Source of the DNA: an uncultured Lachnospiraceae bacterium
Lineage (GTDB): Bacteria > Bacillota > Clostridia > Lachnospirales > Lachnospiraceae
Assembly: GCA_944384125.1 (NCBI GenBank)
Contig: CALWSF010000025.1
Span: 1-54,221 of the forward strand
Length of the DNA: 54,221 nt
Direction of reading: 5' to 3'
The notes beneath the pieces were generated by a model, which saw only the letters and a list, made by a program, of their open reading frames with translations, ran no database searches and had not been told where the DNA came from. Both the position numbers and the translations under genes were made by a program. Of this stretch, positions 1 through 8,594 are shown one piece after another; positions within the stretch are counted from its first letter, which is position 1, and the number at the start of each line of letters is the position of its first letter.

Positions 1-68
1 TAATTGCCAATTTTCGGGTGGCTTGTTTGCTATACACTTTTTTGGCGGTTTACCTCTACTTCTTTGTT

Positions 69-878
69 TCAAACTTGATACTCCTTATATGCTTTTCTGT
101 AATAATGCATCAGGATCCGCACCATCCATCCCGGCCACATCTTGCGGAACATGGCAATCTCATCCTCCGCTCTTCTGTTATCCTCTATGCACGCTTTTGT
201 TGTTGCATCAGAATGAACGCGATACGCAATCAGCGGTTTTTCCGAGCAGACGAATCGCCCCTCTTTCCCCGCCAGCTCATAGAGATTGTCCCAGTCCAGC
301 GCAAAGGTAAATGCGGAATGAAACATGTCATCCCCTGTTTTTTCCCGATTGTAGGTACAGGAAGGACAGCACAGAGAATTTCCGAAAATCACACAGCTTC
401 TCTTAATTATCCGGCGATCAGCCGCAAAACGAAGCCTCAGAGGAATGCGCAAAATTTTTTTGACCAGCCATACAGAATTGAAGCATTCCGGATGCGCCCC
501 CTTCTCTGTCATCTTAAGAGTCACATAGTCACTGGCAAACACAGAAAGATCCGGATACCTTTCATACAGCTTTAAAAGCTCTTCCGCATAATCTCTCCGG
601 TACACATCATCCTGATGTGCAATGGTTACCAGACGCCCGTGCGCACTGCGGCAGGCAAAAAGCCAGTCCTCCCGGATATTGCTGTCTCCCTTCCGGACAA
701 GAAGAGGTATTTTGTACTTTTCTGTAATCTCTTCGAGAAAGACACTCGGCGTTGAAGTACAGCATATAATCTCCGACTTTACAGTCTGCTTTTTCAGAGA
801 GATAAGACACTCCTCCAGATACGGGGAATCTTTGTAGGCGCAGACAGCGAACGTGTGAATTATTTCCTTATTGTCCAT
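69..878 (-). CDS. Family 2 glycosyltransferase
   Basis: This is a GT-A type glycosyltransferase, likely adding one sugar to a lipid-linked glycan at the inner face of the membrane. The N-terminus shows the GT2 opening (HTFAVCAYKDSPYLEECLISL), and HQDDVY near residue 87 is the DXD-like nucleotide-sugar and metal site. No membrane segment is obvious. I chose the ATG at 878 because GGGAGGAGAT lies just upstream; an in-frame ATG pair at 909-914 would add 12 residues but has no such site. It follows the DUF2142 gene directly and is the last complete gene of the surface-glycan operon. The sugar donor cannot be read from sequence. Family is clear, specificity unknown. Confidence 0.85.
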   Translation of the reverse strand: MDNKEIIHTFAVCAYKDSPYLEECLISLKKQTVKSEIICCTSTPSVFLEEITEKYKIPLLVRKGDSNIREDWLFACRSAHGRLVTIAHQDDVYRRDYAEELLKLYERYPDLSVFASDYVTLKMTEKGAHPECFNSVWLVKKILRIPLRLRFAADRRIIKRSCVIFGNSLCCPSCTYNREKTGDDMFHSAFTFALDWDNLYELAGKEGRFVCSEKPLIAYRVHSDATTKACIEDNRRAEDEIAMFRKMWPGWMVRILMHYYRKAYKEYQV

Positions 879-914
879 ATCTCCTCCCGGCAGAAGCCAT
901 CCTTTATCCATCAT

Positions 915-2957
915 CTAAATGCAAAATTTCTGAAATATATCCATGTAGTATGCAGCCAGAAGGATCCCTCCTCCCAGCGCCAGTACGGCCGCATTATACT
1001 CCCTTTCCCCCAGCTTTACAGAAATCCCGGGCGGATTAAAAACAAGCCAGAGAAGGAACAGAAACGGGATATAATAACGCCCCTGCACTCCGTCGATATA
1101 CGTATTGCCCGGCGTAGTGAATGCAATATACATGGATGTCCACACAAGCACAGCAGCTCCCGCACACAGAATAAACACGAAAATTTTCTGCCATCTGTCC
1201 AGGCATCTGCCGCAGGCGGAACGTCCGTCTGTGAGAATTACCGCCGTACTTCCCGCATAGATAAGCCAGGGGAAGGACACCTGCCCCTGATGACCCAAAA
1301 GTCCCAGGGCATTTTCTCCCAGAATATAGGATGGTATTGTCCGCACCATATTTTTAATAAGAACCCAGGCATAGGCAGCCGGCTGGCCCAGAATATAGGC
1401 CATCTGCCCTTTCTCACTGGTGTTTTCCCCCCTCACATCCCCGATATCTCTCGGTGCCAGAAGCACAGGAAGGGCAAAGGATACTATCATCAGAACCGCC
1501 ACAGCCACGAAAGCCGCTTTCATGATGAGATACTCCCTTTCATTCCGGAACCGCTTTTTGGGAATCAAAAGGCCCAGAAGAATAAGCGGTGCATAGACGG
1601 CTTTTATCCGGCAGCCCCATACAAAACTCAGGGCAATCACGATAAAATCCTTCCATGTAATCTGCTTTTTTTCATCAAGAACAGCTTCCAGGATGCAGGC
1701 AAAGCTCAGATACAGAAACGCTGTCACTGCGGGATCATAGGAGTAGACTCCTGCCAGCATCAGCGGTTCCGGCATCAGTCCGATAAATGCCATGATTCCT
1801 TTTCCCACCGGAGTCTTTTTTATGGCAAAATAAAGGACAATACAGTACAGCCACAGATTTCCCAGACGCCCCATCCTGAATATGACAGAGAAAGGAAGTC
1901 CGGCCAGTTCTCCGAGTTTAATCATGAGAGCCTGTCCCACATACCCCGTCATTGTAGTTTTATTCAGATCAACGCTCCAGGTATGTTCTCCGCTTCGGTA
2001 ATTGCCCTCTCTGTCCAGGTAGTCGTTGAGGGCTTCCACTTCCTCACGGCTTCCCGGCTGATTGTAGGGCCATGTATCAATCCCGGCTGAAAATTCCTGA
2101 AGAATGGCCGGCGAGACAGGAACCGGATTCCGGTAATTAGCCATCCAGAATGCCTGAGAAAAATGAACTTCCTCATCCCAGCTGACTTTATTAGCCGGAA
2201 GCGACAGGGACAGAAGCGTTCCCACGGTAAGAGAAATTACCAGAAAGCCAACCTCTATTCTTCTTGCAAAAATATCACGAAAAACAAAGATCATTACCAG
2301 AAAAAGACCCAGGCACCAGAAAAAGCAGAGCCGCCGCACATTGAGCCCGGCTGCCGCCTCCGTCCGAAACTCCGTGAATGTCAGCGGCATACTGTCAAAA
2401 TCAATGTAGGACAGTCCTTCTTCTCTCAGTCCGTCCCGTGATACATAAATCTCCACATAATCTGCCTTCGCACCCACCGGGATCCAGGAAGTGTCAAGAA
2501 CACGGCTGTTTCTGTCCTCCAGCGTGACGGCATCCCGCTCCCGGAGTTCGCCGTACACGTTTCTCACTCCGATCCGTACTGAGACATTTAAAAGACCGTC
2601 ATATTCATACGAATAAACAAACTTTCCCACATAGGAGCCGTCCAGAGGAATATGAAGGAACCCGCTCTCCCCCTTAAGTCGCAGTCCATCTTCTGTAAGC
2701 TCAAAGCCCTCTTGAGATATCTCAGAAAGCTCTGTCTCCTGCCTGCCGTGATTTTCCCCGCCTTTTGCCCGCAGAGCCGGAAACAGAAAGGCAAATTCCA
2801 GAATCAGGCCAAACAGTATCACAAATACTGCCGCAAGGCAAAGCTCCCGTGCACTGCATTTTTTTTCTGTCCTGTTCTTTTTTTCCGCTCTTTTTTTTCC
2901 GTCATCACTGTCAGCGCACGTTTTTTTCCGCGCCGCAATGTTCCAAAATGCGCTCAT
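915..2957 (-). CDS. DUF2142-family polytopic membrane protein
   Basis: A large integral membrane protein of about 680 residues resembling the DUF2142 family, found in polysaccharide loci and usually treated as GT-C-like or glycan-assembly proteins. A very basic cytosolic N-terminus is followed by one membrane segment (about residues 38-58), an extracytoplasmic beta-rich domain to about residue 200, then roughly ten membrane segments. The motif KVSWDEEVHFSQAFW sits after the second hydrophobic segment, where GT-C proteins carry acidic loop residues. The start is uncertain: ATG 2957 and ATG 3002 are both in frame and both overlap the upstream nucleotidyltransferase gene, and neither has a strong Shine-Dalgarno. 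The N-terminal coding region contains four runs of 7-8 A. Function beyond glycan assembly is inference. Confidence 0.75.
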   Translation of the reverse strand: MSAFWNIAARKKTCADSDDGKKRAEKKNRTEKKCSARELCLAAVFVILFGLILEFAFLFPALRAKGGENHGRQETELSEISQEGFELTEDGLRLKGESGFLHIPLDGSYVGKFVYSYEYDGLLNVSVRIGVRNVYGELRERDAVTLEDRNSRVLDTSWIPVGAKADYVEIYVSRDGLREEGLSYIDFDSMPLTFTEFRTEAAAGLNVRRLCFFWCLGLFLVMIFVFRDIFARRIEVGFLVISLTVGTLLSLSLPANKVSWDEEVHFSQAFWMANYRNPVPVSPAILQEFSAGIDTWPYNQPGSREEVEALNDYLDREGNYRSGEHTWSVDLNKTTMTGYVGQALMIKLGELAGLPFSVIFRMGRLGNLWLYCIVLYFAIKKTPVGKGIMAFIGLMPEPLMLAGVYSYDPAVTAFLYLSFACILEAVLDEKKQITWKDFIVIALSFVWGCRIKAVYAPLILLGLLIPKKRFRNEREYLIMKAAFVAVAVLMIVSFALPVLLAPRDIGDVRGENTSEKGQMAYILGQPAAYAWVLIKNMVRTIPSYILGENALGLLGHQGQVSFPWLIYAGSTAVILTDGRSACGRCLDRWQKIFVFILCAGAAVLVWTSMYIAFTTPGNTYIDGVQGRYYIPFLFLLWLVFNPPGISVKLGEREYNAAVLALGGGILLAAYYMDIFQKFCI
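2859..2927 (-). repeat. Cluster of A7/A8 homopolymers in the DUF2142 gene start
   Basis: Read on the minus strand, the first part of the DUF2142 gene contains A8 (2859-2866), A7 (2878-2884), A8 (2891-2898) and A7 (2921-2927) within 69 bases. Such tracts are prone to slipped-strand indels, and any indel here would shift the reading frame before the first membrane segment. Whether they actually vary is not visible from one sequence. Confidence 0.6.
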
Positions 2958-3630
2958 AGTCTTCAATGTAGTCCACCTCAGCCCAAAAATGTCCCGAAAC
3001 ATTTTCCACGTATACCGGACGGGATTCTGTCATGGAATACACCACGTTCTCCCACCATACAGAATGCTCCTGCCGCCCTATCATTTCATTCATACGTGCT
3101 GAAAATTCCGGAAGAAAATGCTCATCAAACCGGCCTATTCCGATATACTCACCGGTAATATCATTTCCCTCCAGTTCCTTTCCGTACTTTTTAAGAAGAC
3201 CGTTTTCGTAATAAAATTTATAGTCCGCTGTCTCCTTTCGGCTTTCGTCAGCAAACATTACCGGACTTTTTCTGACAGCCAGGATGTGATCCAGCAGTTT
3301 TTCCTCCAGATACACATCTCCGTTCATAATGAGAAGATCATCGCCCTGAAAAAAATCTCTTGCAAACCAGGCAGACGCAATACTGTTTGTCACATCATAA
3401 AACGGATTACAGAAATATGTTACCTTTCTGTCCCCCAGCACATCGCGTATCACATCCGCTTTATATCCCAGAACGATTCCTGTTTCACTGATCCCCCTGG
3501 AAGCAAGAAGATCCACCGTGTACTGAATCAGTCGCTTTCCTCCCCCGATATCCACCGTACATTTCGGATTGCCGGACAGATAACGGGAAATCCGGGTTCC
3601 CCTCCCTGCCGCTAAAATAAGTACTTTCAC
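2911..3630 (-). CDS. Cytidylyltransferase-like NTP transferase (LicC/PntC type)
   Basis: A 239-residue nucleotidyltransferase that activates a small phosphate or phosphonate head group, or a sugar-1-phosphate, with an NTP. It opens with the signature LILAAGRGTR, has NPKC (the lysine that contacts the substrate in this fold), and ends with HFWAEVDYIEDYERI, whose ...WxEVD..eDy pattern is typical of LicC-like and PntC-like enzymes. The start is GTG at 3628-3630, overlapping the stop of the aminotransferase gene as GTGA, so translation is coupled. Neighbours point to a CMP-activated substituent: a PhnW-like aminotransferase directly upstream and a LicD-type transferase in the same operon. Substrate could be aminoethylphosphonate, phosphocholine or a related head group; sequence alone does not decide. 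Confidence 0.8.
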   Translation of the reverse strand: MKVLILAAGRGTRISRYLSGNPKCTVDIGGGKRLIQYTVDLLASRGISETGIVLGYKADVIRDVLGDRKVTYFCNPFYDVTNSIASAWFARDFFQGDDLLIMNGDVYLEEKLLDHILAVRKSPVMFADESRKETADYKFYYENGLLKKYGKELEGNDITGEYIGIGRFDEHFLPEFSARMNEMIGRQEHSVWWENVVYSMTESRPVYVENVSGHFWAEVDYIEDYERILEHCGAEKNVR

Positions 3631-4718
3631 AGAAGTCCCCTCCTATGCATATCCTCCATTGCTTCGACCAGATGAGCGTTGTCTTCGTGAGTCAGATTTC
3701 CTATATGTCCGACACGGAATATCCTGTCTGCCAGCTCTCCCCCATTCGGGCAGACATATATTCCATATTCGTCTTTTAACACTTCAAAAATCCGGTAGGC
3801 CGATACACAGTTTCCATGGCTGTCTCTCCCCAGCGGATGAAGCGGCGTCACAGCGCAAGACGGCGACTTTGTCGCTATCTCAAGGGGAAGTTCCCGAATC
3901 CTGTTTCTGAAATCTTCCGCCTGTCCCCGTATCCTTGACTGTTCCGTTTCAAGCCCCTGTTCCTCAATACCTTTCAGTCTCCTGTTTAACTGCAGCAGAA
4001 TGCTGACCGCCGGCGTAAAGGGCGTCTGTCCCCGCAGTCCGTCCTTTAAATATTCTCTGAGATCAAAATAGAGCGAATCCGGGCTTCCTTCCTCCACCCG
4101 TTTTACCGCTGTCCTGTCCAGAACCAGTATTGAAAGCCCGGGCGGTAGCGCCAGCGCTTTCTGAGCACCTGTCAGAGCAAGGCTTATCCCCCACTCTTTC
4201 ATCCGAAGATCATCCGCCAGAAAAGAGCTTACTGCATCCACTACAAGCAGCAGACCATTTTCACGGCAGAACCGCCCAATCATCTCCATGTCATATAAAA
4301 CACCGGTGGATGTCTCGCAGGCATTGACAAGAAATCCGGTAAATCCACGGCCTGCGTATGGTTCGAGATCTTTTTCGGAAAGCGCGCACCCGCTCTTCAG
4401 ACATATCTCCTCAAATGGAATACCATGGATCCTGCAGATGGCAGCAAAACGTGCACCGAAACTTCCGCCGTTTACTACCAGTACCCTGTCTTTCTGTGAA
4501 AATACATTCATCACAGCAGCTTCCATAGCTGCCGTTCCCGAACCGGTCAGGAAAAGTGCTCTCGAATCAGCAGGAGCCTGCATAAAACGGCACATCATTC
4601 TCTCATTCTCGCGCATCAGCCCGGAAAATTCCGGTGTCCTGAAATACGGAATCTGTTCTGATCCCATTGCCAGGATCTCCTCATCCATCTGAACAGGACC
4701 CACTGCAAAATTTATCAT
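3627..4718 (-). CDS. Class V PLP aminotransferase, PhnW/AGXT-like
   Basis: A PLP-dependent fold-type I aminotransferase of the 2-aminoethylphosphonate-pyruvate / alanine-glyoxylate group, 363 residues. Visible family marks are the opening NFAVGPVQM, SGTAAMEAAV (cofactor phosphate loop), LVVDAVSSF (the Asp that contacts the pyridine ring) and TGAQKALALPPG, whose Lys is the Schiff-base residue. The start is ATG 4718, preceded by GAGGAGAAGG and overlapping the flippase stop as ATGA; an in-frame start at 4748 would add ten residues inside the flippase. In phosphonate biosynthesis PhnW aminates phosphonoacetaldehyde; no pepM or ppd is seen in this window, so the substrate could be a different aldehyde or keto acid. 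Confidence 0.8.
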   Translation of the reverse strand: MINFAVGPVQMDEEILAMGSEQIPYFRTPEFSGLMRENERMMCRFMQAPADSRALFLTGSGTAAMEAAVMNVFSQKDRVLVVNGGSFGARFAAICRIHGIPFEEICLKSGCALSEKDLEPYAGRGFTGFLVNACETSTGVLYDMEMIGRFCRENGLLLVVDAVSSFLADDLRMKEWGISLALTGAQKALALPPGLSILVLDRTAVKRVEEGSPDSLYFDLREYLKDGLRGQTPFTPAVSILLQLNRRLKGIEEQGLETEQSRIRGQAEDFRNRIRELPLEIATKSPSCAVTPLHPLGRDSHGNCVSAYRIFEVLKDEYGIYVCPNGGELADRIFRVGHIGNLTHEDNAHLVEAMEDMHRRGLL

Positions 4719-5995
4719 AACCTTCTCCTCTTTTCTCTCCTGTAGCATAAAAGTGCCATCAAACCAAAGCAGGCAGTCAGCGCCGCCATAAGGAACATAT
4801 AGGACAGAGCACCTCCTGCAATGCCGCCGGCACGCACACAGGGCGAAGATACCAGGACTGCCAGCAGCGTCACAAACACATATCCCAGGAAAATCCGCCT
4901 CTGCTCCTGCATGATAATAAGCGCATAATAAAACAGATTCACATAGGCATTGAAAGCTCCTCCCAGAATAATCAGAATGAGCGGTACCCTGCAGGATACA
5001 AGCATATATTCAATCTTTGGATACAGCCGTGAAAGTACGGGAATTCCTATCAGCCATGCGCCTCCCACGGCCAGAACCGTAAGAGCCGCAATAACGGCCG
5101 CCAGACGGCCGATAATACCGGAGAATCCCCGGAAGGCGCCTGCTTCCCACCGCTCAGAAAGCCTCGTAATATATGGTCGAATCACAAATCCTGCAACCAG
5201 GTTGATCACACTTGTGGGCATAAAAATCGCACTGAACACTGCCTGGTACTTGTCCGCCATATTGGTCTCTATAGCGTATTTAGCTGCCGAAAACACATAA
5301 AAATCCAGTATGACCGACAGGAACAGAACAATATTTTCTTTCATAAGAGGCAGGATACGCCCCTTCCGAATACGATGATTTACCTGGGGGAGCTGTCCGA
5401 TTACCGATAGGTTAAAGAGAACTACCCCGGCAATCTGCGCCGCCACAGCCGCCGCACAGGAAAGTACCAGATTTCCCGTTAAAAGAAGCGTTCCCAGAAA
5501 TATGCCCACAGACAGAAGAGTTCTGAATGTATTGGATTTTCCCGTCAGATACAGCCGGCCGTCTCTCTGAAATTCCGCTTCATATACATCGGCAAAACCG
5601 TCGATTACCTTATAGCATACCATCAGAAATACCGTAGACGCCTTGACCCACGTATAGTCCGGATTTATAAGCACATAGAAAAGGCCGACGGCCAGTGCTC
5701 CCGCACAGGTTATAAAACGAAGACGAAGATACTCTCCAAATGTATATCTCTGCCGTGTATCGGTAATCTGAAAAGGACGCATTCCAAAATAGGCGACCAT
5801 AAACATATGCTGACCAAAAGTCGAATAGGCAAAAGAAAAAATTCCGCCCTCATCCTCGCCGACAATCTGGATAACCGCTATTGTAAGCACCATGGAAGCC
5901 AGAGCATACAGGAAACTTCCCAGCATATTCCAGCTCATGTTCCGCTTTTCAATCTGTCTGTCTCCCCCTATCAGAAGCTTTCCCAGCCAGCTCAT
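4715..5995 (-). CDS. Polysaccharide flippase (Wzx-like, MOP superfamily)
   Basis: A 426-residue, almost wholly hydrophobic protein with about 12-14 predicted membrane segments, typical of the RfbX/Wzx group that moves lipid-linked repeat units across the membrane. It begins with an amphipathic N-terminus (KRNMSWNMLGSFLYAL) common in these flippases and has the central EAEFQRDGRLYLTGKSNTFR loop between transmembrane halves. The start overlaps the LicD stop as ATGA (5992-5995) and its own stop overlaps the aminotransferase start, so it lies in a tightly coupled operon. No polymerase (Wzy) is recognised in the visible part of the operon, unless the DUF2142 protein fills that role. Confidence 0.8.
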   Translation of the reverse strand: MSWLGKLLIGGDRQIEKRNMSWNMLGSFLYALASMVLTIAVIQIVGEDEGGIFSFAYSTFGQHMFMVAYFGMRPFQITDTRQRYTFGEYLRLRFITCAGALAVGLFYVLINPDYTWVKASTVFLMVCYKVIDGFADVYEAEFQRDGRLYLTGKSNTFRTLLSVGIFLGTLLLTGNLVLSCAAAVAAQIAGVVLFNLSVIGQLPQVNHRIRKGRILPLMKENIVLFLSVILDFYVFSAAKYAIETNMADKYQAVFSAIFMPTSVINLVAGFVIRPYITRLSERWEAGAFRGFSGIIGRLAAVIAALTVLAVGGAWLIGIPVLSRLYPKIEYMLVSCRVPLILIILGGAFNAYVNLFYYALIIMQEQRRIFLGYVFVTLLAVLVSSPCVRAGGIAGGALSYMFLMAALTACFGLMALLCYRREKRRRL

Positions 5996-6867
5996 AACTC
6001 CAATTCTTCCCTTTCTGATTCGGCAGAAAACTCCAGCCGGTAAGGATAATGTGTCTTTCTCTTCTCCACAGGCGGAAGCTGCATGTAATCGCCGTACATA
6101 TTTTCCAGCATTTCCTCCAGATTGGCAGGAAAATTCATTCTTCTGCCCTCAAACTCCAGTTTTTTCAGCGGATAGCATTTCCTGCGATCCACCACATTCC
6201 AGTACGGACTTGTGTCCGGCAGAAAAGCCATTCGTCTGGTAGATTTCTTATTGTATCTGCGGCACTGAAACTCGCACTGTTCCCGCAGCCAGCGCGGAGA
6301 TACATGGAGTATCTTCAGCGTCATATGAGCCGCTCTGCAGACTGACCATATAAGTTTTGCCTTTATCCCTTTCTGCATAAGCACAGGTTTGGGAATTGCC
6401 CGCAGAATCATAAGCTTGCTCCAGAACCAGGCACTCCAGGACTGGATCTGATAGAGCACCGGATTATCTGCCACGTTGTCAAGAACATAAAGATCCAGAA
6501 AAATCCCGAACGGGCAGTCCACATCACGCATGACCTCCTCCACAAACACGGTTCCCCTTTTTACAAGGCGCGTCGTCATAAGAGGATAGGCAGGATTATT
6601 TCTGGCATTGAGAATCAGATACCGATCCCCCATTTTTTTCTCCACAATCCGGATCAGTTTTTCAAAGTCTTTTCTGGGCATGGCAATATCGATGTCATCA
6701 TCCCACGGTATGAAACCGTGGTGCCTGATGGCACCGATTCCTGTTCCGGCAATGCCGAAATATTCAAGATGATAATCTTCACAGACACGGATGAAATCAT
6801 CCAGAATCGACAGGATCTCCCGCTGCAGCCGTTTAAGAACTTCCGGCTCGTAAAATCTGTCACTCAT
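5992..6867 (-). CDS. LicD-family phospho-head-group transferase
   Basis: A LicD/fukutin-related nucleotidyltransferase-fold protein of 291 residues. The diagnostic block HHGFIPWDDDIDIAMPRKDF occurs near residue 50; its Asp cluster binds the metal ions. LicD proteins move phosphocholine, or another phospho-group from a CDP/CMP-activated donor, onto a glycan. I chose ATG 6867 because AAGAGGAA lies 7 bases upstream; an in-frame ATG at 6906 would extend it 13 residues into the upstream gene. The 8-base overlap with the UDP-galactopyranose mutase stop implies translational coupling. With the cytidylyltransferase and PhnW-like genes downstream it forms a plausible make-activate-transfer set for an amino head group. 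Confidence 0.85.
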   Translation of the reverse strand: MSDRFYEPEVLKRLQREILSILDDFIRVCEDYHLEYFGIAGTGIGAIRHHGFIPWDDDIDIAMPRKDFEKLIRIVEKKMGDRYLILNARNNPAYPLMTTRLVKRGTVFVEEVMRDVDCPFGIFLDLYVLDNVADNPVLYQIQSWSAWFWSKLMILRAIPKPVLMQKGIKAKLIWSVCRAAHMTLKILHVSPRWLREQCEFQCRRYNKKSTRRMAFLPDTSPYWNVVDRRKCYPLKKLEFEGRRMNFPANLEEMLENMYGDYMQLPPVEKRKTHYPYRLEFSAESEREELEL

Positions 6868-7966
6868 TTCCAAATTCCTCTTCTGCGCGGCGCAGAGCCG
6901 ATTCAATTACCTTATCCATATCATAATAACGGTATTCCGCCAGCCGGCCGCCGAAAATGACCTTTTCTTCAGCCTGAGCCAGCTCCTGGTAGCGTTTTAA
7001 GAGTGCCTGATTTTTCTCATCATTAACCGGATAATACGGTTCCATTCCGGGTCTCCATTCCGCAGGATACTCCCTGGTAATAACCGTACAGGGCTGCGTG
7101 CCAAACTCAAAATGCTTGTGCTCAATTATCCTTGTATATGGCGTCTCCCGATCGGTATAGTTGACTACCGCCACTCCCTGATAATTATCCGTATCCAGAA
7201 GCTCCGTTTCAAAACGAAGACTCCTGTATTCCAGATTGCCAAATCTGAAATCATAAAAGGCATCTATCATGCCTGTATAGACAACCCGATCAGCCAGCGC
7301 ATCCAGTTCCTCCCGGTGTTCAAGATAATCCACACCGGTCCGGATTTCACAGCCTGCAAACATTTTTTCTATCATTGCATTATATCCTTCCACCGGAATG
7401 CCCTGATAGAGATCATTAAAATAATTGTTGTCATACGTATAACGCACCGGAAGACGCCGGATGATGAAACCGGGCAGCTCCCTGCAGTCGCGTCCCCACT
7501 GCTTTTCCGTATATCCCTTGACCAGTTTCCGATAGATATCGGTTCCCACAAGGCTTATGGCCTGCTCTTCCAGATTGGCAGGCTCTCCCTTTATCACGCT
7601 TCTCTGTTCCTCAATAATGGATTTTGCCTCAGCCGGTGTGGATATCCCCCACATCTTACTGAAAGTATTCATATTAAAAGGCATATTATACATCTCGCCT
7701 TTATAATTGGCGACGGGACTGTTGGTATACCGGTTAAATTCCGTAAACTGGTTTACAAAATCCCACACCTCACGGTTGGATGTGTGAAAAATATGAGCTC
7801 CGTATTTATGAACACGGATCCCTTCTGTCTCCTCACAGTAAATATTGCCGCCAATTGTATCCCGTTTTTCCACCACAAGGCAGGTTTTTCCCTTTTTCCC
7901 CGCCATCCATGCAAAGACGGCCGCATAGAGGCCGCTGCCTGCCAGCAGATAATCAAAATGCTTCAT
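6860..7966 (-). CDS. glf: UDP-galactopyranose mutase
   Basis: A flavoenzyme that interconverts UDP-galactopyranose and UDP-galactofuranose, supplying Galf for surface glycans. The FAD-binding opening is DYLLAGSGLYAAVFA; EKRDTIGGNIY, HKYGAHIFHT and YTEKQWG are typical Glf blocks, and GIPVEGY and RIIEHKHF follow in the usual order. Length (368) matches the family. The start ATG 7966 has GAGAGGGG upstream. It is the first gene after the promoter at 8029-8057 and leads the operon, so the glycan made here probably contains galactofuranose. Confidence 0.95.
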   Translation of the reverse strand: MKHFDYLLAGSGLYAAVFAWMAGKKGKTCLVVEKRDTIGGNIYCEETEGIRVHKYGAHIFHTSNREVWDFVNQFTEFNRYTNSPVANYKGEMYNMPFNMNTFSKMWGISTPAEAKSIIEEQRSVIKGEPANLEEQAISLVGTDIYRKLVKGYTEKQWGRDCRELPGFIIRRLPVRYTYDNNYFNDLYQGIPVEGYNAMIEKMFAGCEIRTGVDYLEHREELDALADRVVYTGMIDAFYDFRFGNLEYRSLRFETELLDTDNYQGVAVVNYTDRETPYTRIIEHKHFEFGTQPCTVITREYPAEWRPGMEPYYPVNDEKNQALLKRYQELAQAEEKVIFGGRLAEYRYYDMDKVIESALRRAEEEFGNE

Positions 7967-8028
7967 GGGTGCACCCCTCTCTTAAATAACCTTTTTCCGT
8001 CTCTTACTGCTTCAAAATCATAGCCTTT

Positions 8029-8057
8029 ATTCTACTATATTTCACAGGAAAAGTAAA
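8029..8057 (-). promoter_or_regulatory. Sigma-A type promoter of the surface-glycan operon
   Basis: On the minus strand TTTACT (8052-8057) and TAGAAT (8029-8034) are spaced by exactly 17 bases, about 65 bases upstream of the glf start. It is the only good promoter match between the ThrE genes and glf. Prediction from consensus only. Confidence 0.5.
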
Positions 8058-8081
8058 CCTGACAGGCCTTTGCGTTCCTTT

Positions 8082-8594
8082 TCAGTTTTCATCATTCCAA
8101 ACTTCCGGCTCCTTTTTCCAGCCGAATACAAACGACGGAATTGAATATGCCACACCGATGCCAAGTCCGATTGCAACAGCCATTTTAATAGTATCCATGC
8201 CGTAGGAGAGTGCGGTTGCCTCCTCGCCCATAAATGTATAGTATGCCGTATAGTAGATTCCTGCTCCCGGCACAAGAGTAAAGATGCCGCAGAGAAGAAA
8301 AATGGTTGTAGGTGCCTTAAACTGAACGGCCTGATAGCGGGACATTATTGTAAGAACAGCGCTGGCGGCAAACGCTCCGATTATGGGCGTATGATTCAGG
8401 CTGTTAATCATCAGGTACACAGCCCAGCCCACTCCTCCCGTCACTCCGCAGGCCGATCGGTATTCCTTCGGCACACTGAACAGGACAGAAAATGCCACAG
8501 TACCCACAAAGGCCGCTGCAAGCTGCAGAAGCACCTGAAGTGCCACTGTAAGCCCCTCTTCATTCTCAAGAATAACATTTATCAGTTCATTCAT
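8082..8594 (-). CDS. Threonine/serine exporter, small subunit (ThrE C-terminal half)
   Basis: A 170-residue membrane protein matching the DUF3815/ThrE_2 half of split ThrE exporters. Five hydrophobic segments are visible (LQLAAAFVGTVAFSVLF, GVGWAVYLMI, GAFAASAVLTIM, TIFLLCGIFTLVPGAGIYY, GLGIGVAYSIP). The FTLVPGAGIYYTAY block is typical. It starts with ATGA overlap on the large-subunit gene, so both halves are co-translated. Such pairs export threonine/serine or other small amino or carboxylic acids; the substrate here is not determined. Confidence 0.85.
   Translation of the reverse strand: MNELINVILENEEGLTVALQVLLQLAAAFVGTVAFSVLFSVPKEYRSACGVTGGVGWAVYLMINSLNHTPIIGAFAASAVLTIMSRYQAVQFKAPTTIFLLCGIFTLVPGAGIYYTAYYTFMGEEATALSYGMDTIKMAVAIGLGIGVAYSIPSFVFGWKKEPEVWNDEN

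Noticed and set aside
1-68. A possible minus-strand gene starting at GTG 35-37
   Set aside because: Only a dozen codons are visible and the only SD-like AGAGGT is too far away; no product can be supported.
855-2090. Long plus-strand open frame opposite the DUF2142 gene
   Set aside because: Antisense to a clear coding gene, low-complexity composition rich in His/Pro/Lys and no ribosome binding site.
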